A stretch of DNA of 64,000 bases from Bremerella cremea (GCF_003335505.1 NZ_QPEX01000024.1:426537-490536); one strand, 5' to 3'. Shown: positions 11,989-21,409, counted from the first letter of the stretch. Numbers and translations: made by a program. The notes: generated from the sequence alone by a model not told the origin.

Positions 11989-13346
11989 GTGCCGAGATCG
12001 ACGACCTGATTGAGCGATGGCTGGAAGGCTCTCTCAATGCCGAGCAAGAGAAAGAACTTCAGAACTGGTTGCAGTCAGATCCCCAAAACATGCAATCCTT
12101 CACTGAGGCAAACATCCGCCACCAGATTCTGCAAGATGCAATCCGTAGCGAACTTGTGACTAACGAGATTAAAGGAACGTCTTCAGCTTCTGCCAAACGC
12201 TCAACATTTGCCTGGAAACAGTCCCTTGCCATAGCGACAGGCATCGCCGCCTGCCTGCTAATCGTCTTGTTCGTGTTACGCCCGAACAAGAATGGCAACT
12301 CCGAACGAACTCCATTCGTGACGGTCGCAATGGTCGAAGATCCTGGCAGCGATCTTACCGTCGGCGATCGGATCAGCGCCCAGGCCATCATCATTCAAAC
12401 TGGATTGGTGCGGCTTCAATTTGACGATGGGGTCGAGGTGACGCTGCAGGGACCCGCTAGATATGAACTTATCTCACCAGGCCGCACTCGCCTGGACCGG
12501 GGACTCTTGACCGCCACTGTTCCCCCAGGAGCAGAGGGTTTCAAGGTCGATACGCCAATGGCAGAAGTTATTGACTTGGGAACAGCGTTCGGAATTCAAC
12601 TGGACGACGACGGGAGGGCATTAATCTCTGTGTTCGATGGTGAAGTCGAAGTCCACTCGGGCGACGATTCCGAAACGCGTCTGGTTCGCGAAGGCGAAGC
12701 CGTAGAGGTCGCTAGTTTGAAAACCATTCTGGAATCGAAATTCGATACCTCGCCTTATGAGAAGTTGTGGCCTGCTTCATCAGGAATTGCTGGCTCAAGC
12801 GGAGCGTTCAAATACGCACCACCATGGCCTCGACGCATGGGACGGATTCAAAGTGACGAAAACCTCATGGTTTTGCAGGAAGGCTACGCGCAAACGCTGG
12901 ACGCACCTCTCACTGTTAATGTGGTCGCTCCGGGAACATACCGACATGATTCGCAATTGATTGATCAGGAAATCCCGGCAGGAACTCGTGTTAAGAGTTT
13001 CCTGCTTCAGTTTCGCCCTGCGAATGATAACGAGGCAGAGAGTTCCGTTCAACGAAGTCGTCCCAACCCTGATGACATTAAACGGATTACCGGAGACATC
13101 ACGTTTGACCGTCCGGTATTGGGTTTGATCGTGCGTGGGGACGACCTGCGATCCAGCGATGGCCGGTTCTCGGTACGTGGGGGACAAGTCCCTCAAAAAG
13201 GCCGATCGCTCGAATTGTTTGGGACACCTCGTGATGACGTACTCACGCTCAGCAAGGATCGACGAACTATTTCACTCGATCTGGCTGCTTTTGGACAATT
13301 CAACGATCAGGTTCGCGTCATTGTGGATGAATCGCTGGAGCAATAA
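11985..13346 (+). CDS. FecR-domain membrane protein (candidate anti-sigma/sensor)
   Basis: Start set at the ATG overlapping the sigma-factor stop; a frame-open extension to 11946 lies inside that gene. The 453-residue product has a short cytosolic N-terminus (DDLIERWLEGSLNAEQEKEL, an anti-sigma-like helical segment), one membrane helix (SLAIATGIAACLLIVLFVL, about 84-102), then a periplasmic FecR domain with VRLQFDDGVEVTLQGPARYELI and FKVDTPMAEVIDLGTAFGIQ, EVEVHSG and REGEAV. FecR proteins relay envelope signals to ECF sigma factors. The C-terminal 180 residues are not assigned. Coupling to the upstream sigma factor supports regulation of that factor. Confidence 0.85.
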   Translation: MSAEIDDLIERWLEGSLNAEQEKELQNWLQSDPQNMQSFTEANIRHQILQDAIRSELVTNEIKGTSSASAKRSTFAWKQSLAIATGIAACLLIVLFVLRPNKNGNSERTPFVTVAMVEDPGSDLTVGDRISAQAIIIQTGLVRLQFDDGVEVTLQGPARYELISPGRTRLDRGLLTATVPPGAEGFKVDTPMAEVIDLGTAFGIQLDDDGRALISVFDGEVEVHSGDDSETRLVREGEAVEVASLKTILESKFDTSPYEKLWPASSGIAGSSGAFKYAPPWPRRMGRIQSDENLMVLQEGYAQTLDAPLTVNVVAPGTYRHDSQLIDQEIPAGTRVKSFLLQFRPANDNEAESSVQRSRPNPDDIKRITGDITFDRPVLGLIVRGDDLRSSDGRFSVRGGQVPQKGRSLELFGTPRDDVLTLSKDRRTISLDLAAFGQFNDQVRVIVDESLEQ

Positions 13347-13355
13347 GGAAGTACC

Positions 13356-16082
13356 ATGAAAAATACCAACGACCGATCTCAGGATACATCCATAAAGAAA
13401 TTCAATTGCCTCGCTGTCGCTGCGATACTTCTCATGACTTTTAACGCGACCCAGGTGAGCGGTGAGGAGAAGCTATCGAAAGACCAGTTGGCATTCTTTG
13501 AGACGAAGATTCGCCCTGTGCTTGTCGAGAACTGCTATGCATGCCACTCGGAAAAAGCAAATGAGAATCAGGGAGGGTTGCTGCTGGACTCGCGTGAAGG
13601 GATGCGTCGTGGTGGCGACTCTGGACCGGCTGTCGTTCCTGAAAATCTCTCTGCAAGTCTGCTGATTGCAGCCATCCGCTATTCCAGCGATGACTTGCAA
13701 ATGCCGCCTGAGGACAATGGTGGCAAACTACCGGCTCATGTGATACGTGATTTTGAAACTTGGGTACGAATGGGTGCTCCCGACCCACGTGATGGACCAG
13801 CCAAAATCGTCAGCAGTTACGACACATCGGACGCCAATTCGTGGTGGTCTTTCCAACCGATCAAGCGAGTAATGCCGTCTTCAATGTCAGTCGCTTCACC
13901 GCATGAAGCTTGGCCAAGGACTGACATCGACAAATTCATCGCGGCAAAATGGGAATCAAACGGACTGACGCCGGTTGGTGACGCTGAACCGACGGTGTTG
14001 CTACGCAGGCTACGCTTCGATTTGACTGGACTTCCACCGAGCCAAAAAGAAATGGCGGACTTCTTGTCACAGTGGCAGAAGGCCCCCGCGGCGAGGCAAG
14101 AGTTGCTTGAGAATACCGTCGACCGCCTGCTCGACTCACGAGAATTTGCAGAGCGGTGGGGACGTCACTGGCTTGATGTTGCTCGCTATGCGGAATCATC
14201 AGGCAAAGACGTTAATCTCGTCTACCCTCATGCGTGGCGATATCGCGACTATGTTATTGACGCGTTCGATAAGGATAAGCCGTTCGACGTTTTTTTACGC
14301 GAGCAGATCGCGGGAGATCTATTACCGGCGAAGAATGAATCCGAACGAGCCGAACACCTCATTGCCACAGCCTTTCTCGCACTTGGTGAAAATCCAATTA
14401 ATGAGCGCAATGCCAAGCAATTCGCCGTTGATTTGGCGGATGATCAGATAGCCGTTGTCTCTCAAGCATTCCTCGGACAGACGGTCGCGTGTGCTCGCTG
14501 TCACGACCATCGTTTCGATCCGATTACTCAGCGAGATTATACGGCACTGGCGGGAATTTTCCTTTCCACAGAAACGAAGTACGGAACGGCAGGCGCCGTG
14601 GGGGGCCGGAACCGTGCGGGACTGATCGAACTACCTGCAGGTGCAAACCTACCAGTTGTCGGCAATGGAATGAGTTCCGCAGAAACTTCCGGCAAGCAAA
14701 GAAAGTTGGAAAGACTCAAGGAACAGCAACGCTCTGCCCGTGCCCAACGTGCGAACGGTGGACGTGCGACAGATAGACTGACCGATTTTGATATCGTACG
14801 AATCAACACACAGATTTCACAACTAGAATTCGAACTGAGCATTATCAACGAGGATGGTTCAGCGAAGGCACTTGCGATGGGTGTCGCAGATCGCCCTGTT
14901 TCGCTTCCCGAAATTCGGCGTCCCGGTCGACCGGAACGTCCTCGCAGTCCGCAAAATGGACGACCAATGCGCCCCGGGCAACGCATGCCTCCTAATCGGC
15001 AGATGAGACCGGGGCAGCCGATGCAAGCGGGAGCGAACCGGGAGCAGATGCAACAGCGTGGACGGAACCAAGCGAGCGGATTTGAACAGATCGGGGACAG
15101 CCCCCTGTTTCTCCGTGGCAACATTGAAAACGAAGGACAGGAGGTCCCAAGAGGGATTCCCGCACTCCTTGGATCAGGAGAAGACATCCTAATTCGCCGC
15201 GGTAGCGGACGTTTGCAACTCGCAGAGGCGCTTGTTTCTCCCGATAACACCCTCACTTCGCGAGTCATCGTCAACCGGACCTGGCACTGGCTGTTCGGAC
15301 GCGGAATCGTCGCAAGTGTCGACAACTTTGGCACCTCCGGCGCTGAGCCCTCTCATCCTGAATTGCTCGACTATCTCGCAGATCGCTTCGTTCAGAACGG
15401 TTGGTCCATGAAAGATCTCATCCGAGAGATCACACTCAGTCGCGTCTATCAGCTGTCATCATCCTACGACGCTGTAAACTTTGCTGCCGATCCAGATAAC
15501 TCCTACCTGTGGCGACACACTTCGCGACGCCTTGAGGCGGAAGAGTTACGGGACGCAATCCTATCGGCAGCGGGGAGACTTGATCTATCGCCCGAACCAG
15601 CATCGCTAATCGGGCGAGCCGGTGACGGGCCAATCGGAGGGCTTCGATTTCAAGCTGTGACGCTCGATGAAATAGGTGGTGCGGATCACCAGTTCCGGTC
15701 GATCTACCTGCCGGCGACTCGCAGTGTGCAACCGGCAGTCCTCGCTGATTTTGATCCGCCGGACAGTTCCGCAACGGATGGAGCCCGCGAGGCAACCAAT
15801 GTTCCGTCACAGGCTTTATTCATGCTCAATAGTGAATTTGTCGCACAGCAGTCGCAACATTTGGCGGATACAGCGTTGCGTAAATACCCTGGACGATCGG
15901 TTTCCTCATCCGTCCCACAGCGACTTGAATTCGTATTTCAGAGCATTCTCAACCGTGCTCCGACGGAGCATGAAACGCAAGCGGCCCGGCGTCTACTCGG
16001 TGAATTTGATACCCCTCGTCAGGCATGGACCAGTATCGTGCGGAGCCTCTTTGCTTCTGCAGAATTTCGCTTTATCGATTAG
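13356..16082 (+). CDS. Planctomycete cytochrome c-type protein (PSCyt1/DUF1549/DUF1553)
   Basis: A 908-residue exported protein (signal sequence LAVAAILLMTFNATQVSG, residues about 18-36). The N-terminal PSCyt1 domain contains ENCYACHSEKANENQGGLLL, a c-type haem site CxxCH. DUF1549 follows (DIDKFIAAKWESNGLTPVGDAEP and LRRLRFDLTGLPP; further VARYAESSGKD and a second CxxCH in VACARCHDHRFDPITQRDY). A Pro/Arg/Gln-rich linker lies at about 510-575, then DUF1553 (SRVIVNRTWHWLFGRGIVAS, NFGTSGAEPSHPELLDYLA, RVYQLSS, LFMLNSEFV). These giant families are nearly restricted to Planctomycetes/Verrucomicrobia, are always paired with DUF1501 as here, and have no firmly established reaction. A role in degrading polymers or in redox chemistry is conjecture. 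Confidence 0.92.
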   Translation: MKNTNDRSQDTSIKKFNCLAVAAILLMTFNATQVSGEEKLSKDQLAFFETKIRPVLVENCYACHSEKANENQGGLLLDSREGMRRGGDSGPAVVPENLSASLLIAAIRYSSDDLQMPPEDNGGKLPAHVIRDFETWVRMGAPDPRDGPAKIVSSYDTSDANSWWSFQPIKRVMPSSMSVASPHEAWPRTDIDKFIAAKWESNGLTPVGDAEPTVLLRRLRFDLTGLPPSQKEMADFLSQWQKAPAARQELLENTVDRLLDSREFAERWGRHWLDVARYAESSGKDVNLVYPHAWRYRDYVIDAFDKDKPFDVFLREQIAGDLLPAKNESERAEHLIATAFLALGENPINERNAKQFAVDLADDQIAVVSQAFLGQTVACARCHDHRFDPITQRDYTALAGIFLSTETKYGTAGAVGGRNRAGLIELPAGANLPVVGNGMSSAETSGKQRKLERLKEQQRSARAQRANGGRATDRLTDFDIVRINTQISQLEFELSIINEDGSAKALAMGVADRPVSLPEIRRPGRPERPRSPQNGRPMRPGQRMPPNRQMRPGQPMQAGANREQMQQRGRNQASGFEQIGDSPLFLRGNIENEGQEVPRGIPALLGSGEDILIRRGSGRLQLAEALVSPDNTLTSRVIVNRTWHWLFGRGIVASVDNFGTSGAEPSHPELLDYLADRFVQNGWSMKDLIREITLSRVYQLSSSYDAVNFAADPDNSYLWRHTSRRLEAEELRDAILSAAGRLDLSPEPASLIGRAGDGPIGGLRFQAVTLDEIGGADHQFRSIYLPATRSVQPAVLADFDPPDSSATDGAREATNVPSQALFMLNSEFVAQQSQHLADTALRKYPGRSVSSSVPQRLEFVFQSILNRAPTEHETQAARRLLGEFDTPRQAWTSIVRSLFASAEFRFID

Positions 16083-16131
16083 ACCAACTTTATCTTCAGT
16101 CGATGTTTCACGTCATCAGAGAGGCATTCTC

Positions 16132-17532
16132 ATGAACAGATCAACCTGCTCTACAATCGAAAAGCTGTACACACGCCGAGACGTTCTGCAGCGATCTGCT
16201 TGTGGGTTCGGGTGGCTCGCCTTTGCGGGGATGGCTGGTCGAACCGCTCTATCCGCTCAGTCGACGCAAACGCAAGGTCCACTGGCCCCCAAAGTCCCAA
16301 CCCTGCCGCAGCGTGCCAAACGCGTTATCTTTCTCTGCATGAGCGGTGCTCCTTCGCACGTCGATCTGCTGGACTATAAACCACGACTCAATCGCGATAC
16401 TGGCAAGCCAGGGCCTCGCGCCGGTTCGCAACTGCTCGGATCAAAATGGCGATTCTCGCAACATGGACAGAGTGGACATTGGATGTCGGAACTTCTTCCG
16501 AAGCTTGCTCAACAAGCGGACAAACTCTGCATTGTTCCTTCAATGCAAACCGACTTGCCCGCCCACCCACAAGCGTTTATCAAGCTCCACACAGGAACCG
16601 CTCAGTTCGTCAGACCGTCGATGGGCGCATGGACGCTGTATGGATTGGGAACCGAGAATCAGAACCTACCCGGCTTCGTCAGTCTCACACCGCCCAGCGG
16701 GTTCGGCGGAGCAACAAATTACGGTAGTTCGTTTCTTCCCGCGATTTATCAGGGGACGCGAATCGGCCAGAACGATCGACCGATTCGCCATGCGAGCGTC
16801 GCAAACCTACAGGGACGGTCCTCACGAAGCGATCAAAGAGCGGAACTTGATTTTATTCAAACACTCAACCGTGATAAGCAGAATCGAGATTCAGTGAATC
16901 CCGATGTCGAAGGGGTTATTCAGTCCTATGAGCTCGCATTTCGGATGCAGCAGGAGATGCCACAAGTTCTCGACATCTCGCGTGAGACCTCCGTCACGCA
17001 GCATGCTTATGGGATCGATAAAGATCCGACGGACGACATGGGACGGAAGTGTTTACTCGCGAGGAGACTCGTTGAAGCTGGAGTTCGCTTTGTCGAAATC
17101 ACTCACGGAAACTGGGATCACCATTTCGACTTGAACAATAAACTCCAGAAGAGTTGCCGCGAAGTCGATCAGCCAATCGCTGCGTTGCTGGCTGATCTTG
17201 AGCAACGTGATCTGCTGCGCGACACGCTCGTTGTCTGGACAGGCGAATTTGGCCGAACTCCCTACGCTGAAGGCCAAGATGGACGAGACCATAATACGAA
17301 AGCCTTCACAATGTGGATGGCGGGCGGCGGCATCAAACCGGGCATTACCTACGGCCGCAGCGACGACTATGGCTACGAAGCCGTAGAAAATCCCGTTCAG
17401 ATCGCCGACCTTCATGCCACGATTCTTGCAACCCTCGGTCTCGATCACAAAGCGCTCACCTACCGACATGCTGGCCGGGACTTTCGACTGACCGACGTTA
17501 AAGGAAACGTGATTGAGGAAATCATGATCTGA
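16132..17532 (+). CDS. DUF1501 family exported protein (alkaline-phosphatase-like fold)
   Basis: Start set at 16132, with GAGAGG about 7 bases upstream; the open frame extends back to 15676 only because it overlaps the preceding gene. The 466-residue product begins with a twin-arginine-like leader (YTRRDVLQRSACGFGWLAFA) and then KRVIFLCMSGAPSHVDLLDYKP, the usual DUF1501 opening strand. Later motifs are GRKCLLARRLVEAGVRFVEI, HGNWDHH, LVVWTGEFGRTPYAEGQDGRDH and GGGIKPGITYGRSDDYGY, ending with DLHATILATLGLDHKALTY. DUF1501 proteins are sulfatase/phosphatase-like; the metal-binding Asp/His residues appear intact. It is the last gene of the sigma/FecR/DUF1549 operon, 49 bases after the previous stop. 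Confidence 0.92.
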   Translation: MNRSTCSTIEKLYTRRDVLQRSACGFGWLAFAGMAGRTALSAQSTQTQGPLAPKVPTLPQRAKRVIFLCMSGAPSHVDLLDYKPRLNRDTGKPGPRAGSQLLGSKWRFSQHGQSGHWMSELLPKLAQQADKLCIVPSMQTDLPAHPQAFIKLHTGTAQFVRPSMGAWTLYGLGTENQNLPGFVSLTPPSGFGGATNYGSSFLPAIYQGTRIGQNDRPIRHASVANLQGRSSRSDQRAELDFIQTLNRDKQNRDSVNPDVEGVIQSYELAFRMQQEMPQVLDISRETSVTQHAYGIDKDPTDDMGRKCLLARRLVEAGVRFVEITHGNWDHHFDLNNKLQKSCREVDQPIAALLADLEQRDLLRDTLVVWTGEFGRTPYAEGQDGRDHNTKAFTMWMAGGGIKPGITYGRSDDYGYEAVENPVQIADLHATILATLGLDHKALTYRHAGRDFRLTDVKGNVIEEIMI

Positions 17533-17639
17533 CTTGAGCGATGATTGCCAAGCGTATTTTTGGGGATGGAAAATCGCACCATTCCAAATCGCGACAATTA
17601 TCGTCCTCAGGTTGACTTTCAACCCATTTTGAACCTGCG

Positions 17640-17905
17640 TGTCAGAGTTCAGCCGAAACGAAAACGGGGCTAAGTTTATCTGCCGCAGCGTGCGGCAGTT
17701 CTTAGGGATGGATCATCGCTCAACCAGCCCGGCAGCCCGTGGCAAGACGGCTTCAACGAGAGCTTCTACATTTCGCAGGGCAATGTGGCCCCATCCTGCA
17801 TTGCAAGACGCCGGAACTGGTGGGCAAAGAAATACGGCCGCATGATGAAGCCCAGGCACAAGGTCAAACGCGAAATCCTCAAACGACTCGGGTAGAACTA
17901 TGTGC
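17640..17905 (+). pseudogene. Decayed IS3-type transposase fragment
   Basis: In the frame starting at 17709 the translation reads DGSSLNQPGSPWQDGFNESF, very like the conserved PGSPWxNGxxESF segment of IS3-family OrfB integrases. Neighbouring pieces in other frames (for example KHKVKREILKRLG-like sequence near 17860-17896) look like further broken coding sequence. There is no intact frame and no terminal repeat that I could identify. The remaining sequence between 17533 and 17990 is otherwise unexplained. Confidence 0.45.
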
Positions 17906-17995
17906 CATTCGATGGTTCGCACTCGGCTGGGCCGATTCAATGAATATCCATACTGAATTTGAACGGTCCTGAAACGCAGGTCGTTTTGCCGGCAC

Positions 17996-18036
17996 AAAAA
18001 AAGGCGATCTCGATCAACTAAGATCGGGACCGCCTT
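17996..18036 (-). terminator. Rho-independent terminator of the outer-membrane protein gene
   Basis: Read on the minus strand: stem AAGGCGgTCcCGATC, loop TTAGTT, stem GATCGaGAtCGCCTT, followed directly by a run of T (seven T in total). It sits 20 bases after the stop of the gene ending at 18056. Confidence 0.85.
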
Positions 18037-18055
18037 CTGGGAGAGAGGGTTTGCT

Positions 18056-19153
18056 TTACCAAGCTTTCGACCAACTGGCGAACATCTGGAAGTCGGTCTC
18101 TAGCTGCACACCATCCAGGTCTTGATAGACGGGACGGACAAGTTCCACATTCAGCCGACTGCCGTCACAGAACTGGTAGATACCGCCGACGCCGAGATTG
18201 AACCAGAAACCACCTCGCATGTCAGTGCGGGCGGTACTGATCATGTTCGGATTGAGTTGGGGATCGCCAGGGCCGCCATAGTTTTCCCGCCAAAGCCCCT
18301 CGGTGCGGAAGCTGAACGACATCTGTTCACCCACTCGCTTAGCGAACCACCAGTTGAGCTGATATTCGTTTCCGACCGTATAGTCGCGATAGTTTTCTCC
18401 CACGGGCAGATTCGTTTGAAACTGGAAACCGGTACTGGCCATTTCCCAATATTTTTTGTAGGTGATGCCTGGGCGGAAGTTAAACGTTCCACTTCCCAGC
18501 TGCATCGGATACGGCATTTGCGTTTCCGCTCCCATGGGACTGGCAGCCGTTGTCGTGCCGTGAATGTTGCCGGTAGGTGCACTCATGCCAAAATTGAAAA
18601 TCAAGTCGGTGCTTTCCGTATCGTAAAGCAAAAAGAGCGCACCGAATCGAAGATCCGAAAAACCCTCGTTGTAGGTCGTGAAGGTCGTTCCGTTGCGACG
18701 CATGTGGTCCATGGTCAATTCCATCCACATCGGCATCAGGTAAAGCGTCACGTTATCGGTTGCCCCGTACATGACGTGGAGCATGTGCATGTTCATGTCC
18801 ATGCGGGTCGGCGTGGCCATGAAGGGGATGCCGGTCACGTCGAGGGCGACCACATCGCTTACCTGCTGGGTCCCATAGCGATTTCCATCCATGAACATTT
18901 TTTCGAACTTGTACTCGACCATGATCTCGCCCTGATGGTGGACATGATCTCCCATTAGGCCGGCTGGGGCATGGCTATCGGGGCGGCCTTCCTTCAACGA
19001 ATGGGCATGTGGATCACAGCAGCATGCGGCAAAAGGCTCCATCGGTGAGTAAAGCTGTTCACCGGAATCACCTGCTATTGGATGAGCGATGGCCAGAGCA
19101 GGCACCAGGCACAGGGCTAGCGTTGCCAGGTACCGAGAAGTTCGTTGTCGCAT
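18056..19153 (-). CDS. Outer-membrane beta-barrel protein, Met/His-rich (phenol-degradation 'MetA'-like family)
   Basis: Start placed at 19153 (MRQRTSRYLATLALCLVPALAIA, a clean signal peptide) rather than the upstream in-frame codon at 19198. The 365-residue product has a Cys/His segment just after cleavage (FAACCCDPHAHSLKEG), a Met-rich stretch (MDMNMHMLHVMYG, MPMWMELTMDHM), and amphipathic strands to a C-terminal SWSKAW, as for an outer-membrane barrel. The strand pattern (FGMSAPTGNI, FRPGITYKKY, GENYRDYTVGNEYQLNWW) resembles proteins annotated as 'transporter, putative MetA-pathway of phenol degradation'. The Met/His/Cys content and the nearby cupredoxin-like gene suggest a copper or other metal connection; that is inference. 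It is followed by a strong terminator. Confidence 0.65.
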   Translation of the reverse strand: MRQRTSRYLATLALCLVPALAIAHPIAGDSGEQLYSPMEPFAACCCDPHAHSLKEGRPDSHAPAGLMGDHVHHQGEIMVEYKFEKMFMDGNRYGTQQVSDVVALDVTGIPFMATPTRMDMNMHMLHVMYGATDNVTLYLMPMWMELTMDHMRRNGTTFTTYNEGFSDLRFGALFLLYDTESTDLIFNFGMSAPTGNIHGTTTAASPMGAETQMPYPMQLGSGTFNFRPGITYKKYWEMASTGFQFQTNLPVGENYRDYTVGNEYQLNWWFAKRVGEQMSFSFRTEGLWRENYGGPGDPQLNPNMISTARTDMRGGFWFNLGVGGIYQFCDGSRLNVELVRPVYQDLDGVQLETDFQMFASWSKAW

Positions 19154-19655
19154 TTTGAGAGAGTCCTTTCCTGAATGATCCGTAGCAGGCCACCTCACCT
19201 GGGGCCAAAGCGAGGAATAAGAAGCCCATTTGCCGTCAACCGCACGGGACTATTGCGGATTTCCTTGCCGCGAGAACCGTTTTGGCCACTTCTTCGGCAA
19301 ACTGCCTTTAATGCCCATGTTTACAAAATCGGGCCGGAGTGGTGCTGGCCTTGAGCCTGACAGTCGGTTTCTATCTGATTTCGAAATAATAGAAACAACC
19401 AACTAGATAGGTGTATGCGCATTGATACCACAATTCATATATACCATTATAATAGCATATGCCGATAATATTTCGGGCGGCTCATGGCGGCACGCTCACA
19501 ATGAAATGACATAGAGTCACTTTGTGGAGAGTGAGCCTCACCATTTCACGCGAACGTGCCACCACGAGCCGCGCGACATCCCAGAGATTGCGCAGCTGTA
19601 AAAACAACGCGTATACCTCGGGCGCTCTTCGAATTGAAGTGAAAGCGACGGATCT
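19154..19655. other. Intergenic region with A/T-rich tract and large palindrome
   Basis: About 500 bases between two minus-strand genes. It contains an A/T-rich tract (about 19395-19470, with overlapping TATA-like motifs) that could be the promoter of the gene starting at 19153, and the palindrome and inverted repeat listed separately. Confidence 0.4.
19477..19572. repeat. Imperfect 96-bp palindrome (cruciform/MITE-like)
   Basis: Left arm 19477-19508 (begins GCGGCTCATGGCGGCACG) pairs with right arm 19541-19572, whose complement begins GCGGCTCGTGGTGGCACG. About 26 of 32 positions match, with a central 32-base segment. The size and shape fit a palindromic repeat of REP/MITE type or a very strong RNA hairpin in the leader of the gene at 19153. 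Confidence 0.7.
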
Positions 19656-20381
19656 CTAGACCGTCGCCACGAAGAGCTTAGGGGGAGGGATTGGAGGAGA
19701 GTCGTCAATAGAGTTCATTGACGGGACCGCAATAAAGGCAAGGCTACCCCTAGTAGACCAATTATTGTCGGTTTCTTCGCCTAGAATGCACCAAGGGATA
19801 CCACCCAGGAAGTAGCTTTTACCGCTGTGACAGCGGTACAGAGGCGAAGAAATGGCTGCGTACTCATTGCTAGGCGGTGGCTCTGTCAGGGTCTTTTCCG
19901 GAGATGGGCGGGTCCCACAGAACTCATCGCTGAGAGGAGTACTTCTGGCAAGATTCTTACGCCGCAACTTGGCTAAACTCGATTGGGTTCCGCAACTCGG
20001 CTCATGCAGTAACCCTTTGTCTCGTTTATGGTTATGGCCAGAACTTCGCTTTGCTGCCGGGACTTCGACACCATGTGTATGTGCCCAGGCAACTCGCTGC
20101 CCATGGGAAAAGCAGCGACAACTGCTCCAGCACTGTGACGCAGAGCAACACCCGCAAGCATGATCTTGGCAGATAAAAGGAACAGAAAGATCTTTGTAGA
20201 ATTTCGGCGAAACGAGATAGGGAAGTGGAATCGCGGAAAGCGCAATACCCAAGATAACGCAATAGCTTACGAGCTTTTGCGCCAACTGGATCAGGCGAAT
20301 TCTACGTTGCCGATTCGACATAAAGTGTCATTCTGCAGGATAAGCAGCGACGTCCCAAAGTCTCTCGGCTCACTCTCCACA
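19523..20381. repeat. Exact 15-bp inverted repeat flanking the Cys-rich gene
   Basis: TGTGGAGAGTGAGCC at 19523-19537 is repeated as its exact complement GGCTCACTCTCCACA at 20367-20381. The pair encloses the Cys-rich gene at 19656-20321 with 118 and 45 bases to spare, a layout like terminal repeats of a small cassette. No transposase lies inside and no target duplication was recognised. Confidence 0.6.
19656..20321 (-). CDS. Cys-rich hypothetical protein (CxxxxCGCCSxxxCWSSCxC motif)
   Basis: A 221-residue protein with one hydrophobic N-terminal helix (QKLVSYCVILGIALSAIPL, signal peptide or anchor) followed by PFICQDHACGCCSASQCWSS and CRCFSHGQRVAWAHTHGVEVP. I recognise this cysteine pattern, then a His/Trp 'WAxxHGVxxP' tail, as a recurring motif of small exported planctomycete proteins; no function is known to me. 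Seven cysteines in about 20 residues suggest metal binding or a disulfide knot. The C-terminal half is Ser/Pro-rich and low in structure. Neighbours are a Met/His-rich barrel downstream and a cupredoxin-like protein upstream, on the same strand, which fits a metal-related role. Flanking inverted repeats suggest it may be a mobile cassette. Confidence 0.65.
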   Translation of the reverse strand: MSNRQRRIRLIQLAQKLVSYCVILGIALSAIPLPYLVSPKFYKDLSVPFICQDHACGCCSASQCWSSCRCFSHGQRVAWAHTHGVEVPAAKRSSGHNHKRDKGLLHEPSCGTQSSLAKLRRKNLARSTPLSDEFCGTRPSPEKTLTEPPPSNEYAAISSPLYRCHSGKSYFLGGIPWCILGEETDNNWSTRGSLAFIAVPSMNSIDDSPPIPPPKLFVATV

Positions 20382-20530
20382 TTAAGAATCTACGGCATTA
20401 ACACCATCGAAACAACACTCTAAGTCGCTGTTAATTCTCAATTTATGGAAAAGTGAGGCCTCATTCCAAAGTTCTCAAGGCGGCACCGCAATCCAAGAGC
20501 AGGAAAGTGGGGTGCAATAAACTCCAACTC

Positions 20531-21409
20531 TCACGCGGTTTGCGTTTTAATCTTGATTTCACCAAGATCGGTCACCGCAGCCCCCTCCACATTGACAAGA
20601 GAGCCATATCGACCTTGGCGCCCTCCATGAAACCCTAATGTTTCGTGCCAAACGATCAGGCGACAAGGCCCGGATGGGACCATTTTGAACTCAAATTCCC
20701 CATCCGCGTTGGTGACTGCAAAGTAGGGGTGATCGAAAACCCGTAGCGACATTCGCTCCCACGGATGGGGAGGACAGCTAATCTTGATTGGTGCTCGCTC
20801 AGCGACAAGATCAGTGACTGGGATTTCAGATCCAGGAGGCATGGCCGTATTCTTGCTTGGATTGCTAAAGCCTTGCAGGCTAAAGACATGAGCTACCGGT
20901 CCCTTGTTTCGCATGAGAATATTTTGACCTTCACGAATGGCCACCGCATGCGGAACGTAGCCGGTTGGTTCCTGGTCGATAGGGACCACCTTTTCCTGGG
21001 CCTTTACTGACGTAAGCGACTCATGCGGTGTCAGGCTTCCCTTTTTGTCTTCTGGGATAAGCCAAACGTAAACCCATCGGACTGCGTGTGTCTTAGGATC
21101 GACTACCCAGTCCTCGTTGAGGATCGGCCCCATCGATCGAAACCATTTCAGGTCTTCGCTGTTTAACGCAGCGGTTGAGAGATCGATTTCCTTTCGTTCC
21201 GGCACTTCTCCGTCTAAAAGAATACGTCCCTTGATTCCACCAAACCCCTTGTCAGCATTCGCTTTATCGCCAGCGATAGCTTCCATCGGTCCTTGAAAAG
21301 CGGTCGCTCCTGTTACGACCGTCCAGCCGGTCAGGGCGGTAATCTCTTTCAGGAAACGTCGACGACTTTCTTCATCTCGGTACTGCTGATCGGTCCAATT
21401 CTGTCGCAT
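20531..21409 (-). CDS. Tat-exported cupredoxin-like protein (methylamine-utilisation-like)
   Basis: Start chosen at the ATG at 21409, with AAGGAG 11 bases upstream; a GTG at 21445 would add 12 residues. The 292-residue product opens with a twin-arginine signal (ESRRRFLKEITALTGWTVV). A cupredoxin-like core contains YVPHAVAIREGQNILMRN, GPVAHVFSLQGF, and ISCPPHPWERM. The last has the Cys-x-x-His-x4-Met spacing of a type 1 copper site, with His in the upstream strand as the possible fourth ligand. A C-terminal segment (ADGEFEFKMVPSGPCRLIVWHE) looks like a carboxypeptidase-regulatory-like beta sandwich. Such proteins are periplasmic electron carriers or copper-binding accessories. It is divergent from a bd-like oxidase pair across a repeat-rich regulatory region, which suggests it donates electrons to or matures that complex. 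Confidence 0.75.
   Translation of the reverse strand: MRQNWTDQQYRDEESRRRFLKEITALTGWTVVTGATAFQGPMEAIAGDKANADKGFGGIKGRILLDGEVPERKEIDLSTAALNSEDLKWFRSMGPILNEDWVVDPKTHAVRWVYVWLIPEDKKGSLTPHESLTSVKAQEKVVPIDQEPTGYVPHAVAIREGQNILMRNKGPVAHVFSLQGFSNPSKNTAMPPGSEIPVTDLVAERAPIKISCPPHPWERMSLRVFDHPYFAVTNADGEFEFKMVPSGPCRLIVWHETLGFHGGRQGRYGSLVNVEGAAVTDLGEIKIKTQTA

Noticed and set aside
15676..16131. N-terminal extension of the DUF1501 frame
   Set aside because: It overlaps the DUF1549/DUF1553 gene over about 400 bases; the twin-arginine leader and ribosome-binding site mark the start at 16132.
20447..20468. Palindrome TGGAA..TGAGGCCTCA..TTCCA as a terminator of the cupredoxin-like gene
   Set aside because: A reasonable stem but mismatched at its base and lacking a T-tract; not listed as a feature.
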